Below, one piece after another: positions 38,926 to 38,941 of a DNA stretch of 38,941 nt. The stretch's first letter is position 1. Each line of letters opens with the position of its first letter. Position numbers and translations under genes: made by a program. This DNA is from Treponema sp. (lineage in GTDB: Bacteria > Spirochaetota > Spirochaetia > Treponematales > Breznakiellaceae): positions 1 through 38,941 of the forward strand of contig JAIRUQ010000107.1 in NCBI GenBank assembly GCA_031254315.1. Direction: 5' to 3'. The notes under the pieces were generated by a model. That model saw nothing but the letters and a program-made list of their open reading frames with translations. It was not told the origin of the DNA and did no database searches.

Positions 38926-38941
38926 TTATAGCCCAAAAACT
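38926..38941 (-). CDS. 3' end of a third META-domain gene (partial)
   Basis: The last 16 bases read on the minus strand as Val-Phe-Gly-Leu-stop, identical to the end of META gene 2. Because the inverted repeat continues beyond the window, a third META-domain lipoprotein gene facing left is very likely. Only the last codons can be seen. Confidence 0.6.

Larger units (their letters stand above)
38685..38941. repeat. Long inverted repeat, right arm
   Basis: This is the reverse complement of 36963-37217, with a few base changes and two extra bases, and it is cut by the window edge. It again holds two tandem units (offset 110 bp, compare TTGCCG at 38793 and 38903) and a parS site. Differences between the arms lie mostly in the inner unit, as if the outer part next to the META gene had been kept alike by recombination. 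Confidence 0.9.

Noticed and set aside
1-38941. tRNA or rRNA genes
   Set aside because: No T-loop-like GTTCGAATCC context with a matching acceptor stem and no rRNA stretches were seen on either strand by eye.

Overview
The window looks like chromosomal DNA of a treponeme-like spirochaete, probably a gut or other anaerobic host-associated species. The pointers are a roughly 500-residue serine hydroxymethyltransferase of the spirochaete/chlamydia type, many lipoproteins and beta-barrel proteins with loose spirochaetal lipoboxes, a glycoside hydrolase family 10 protein, a FeoAB/DtxR iron system and a hemerythrin. Genus and species cannot be fixed from the sequence alone. G+C is moderate in the housekeeping genes and visibly lower in 30.3-33.3 kb and 37.3-38.6 kb.

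Layout. 1-5.2 kb (minus strand) is an envelope operon: a small secreted protein, an outer-membrane barrel, a FecR-domain protein, a repeat-rich beta-helix lipoprotein, and a cut-off paralogue of the first gene. 5.1-5.85 kb is non-coding, with a diverged direct repeat and a run of hairpins before glyA (plus). 7.4-11.4 kb holds two tandem HD-GYP-like paralogues and a DHH phosphoesterase. 11.5-15.8 kb is the origin-type block rpmH-rnpA-yidD-yidC-jag plus one unknown secreted protein, without dnaA beside it. 15.9-25.5 kb holds an Aat-like transferase, lspA, a Nif3-family gene, leuS with a GH10-like gene behind it, an SH3 lipoprotein and an ogt-type methyltransferase. 25.5-29.6 kb holds two secreted proteins, feoB, feoA and a divergent DtxR/MntR-type regulator; GTTA-N8-TAAC operators lie on both sides of the divergent region. 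29.7-36.98 kb (plus) holds a DciA-like protein, an AT-rich insert with an omptin-like protease, gyrA, and two META-domain proteins. 36.96-38.94 kb is a long inverted repeat around an AT-rich hemerythrin cassette.

Most striking points: (1) two perfect 16-bp parS palindromes, one in each arm of the inverted repeat, each 1 nt past the stop codon of a META-domain gene; with rpmH-rnpA-yidC, a DciA-like gene and gyrA nearby, this suggests an origin-proximal segment. (2) Two paralogous microproteins of 25 and 31 residues, each with a good ribosome binding site and each followed by the same dispersed palindrome. (3) Two related families of dispersed palindromes with an AACTTCAGTT-like core, some of which supply the last codons of genes. 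(4) An omptin-type protease with the catalytic Asp-x-Asp and Asp-x-His pairs in place. (5) Several genes whose ATG lies 6-8 nt after a good -10 box, suggesting leaderless mRNAs.
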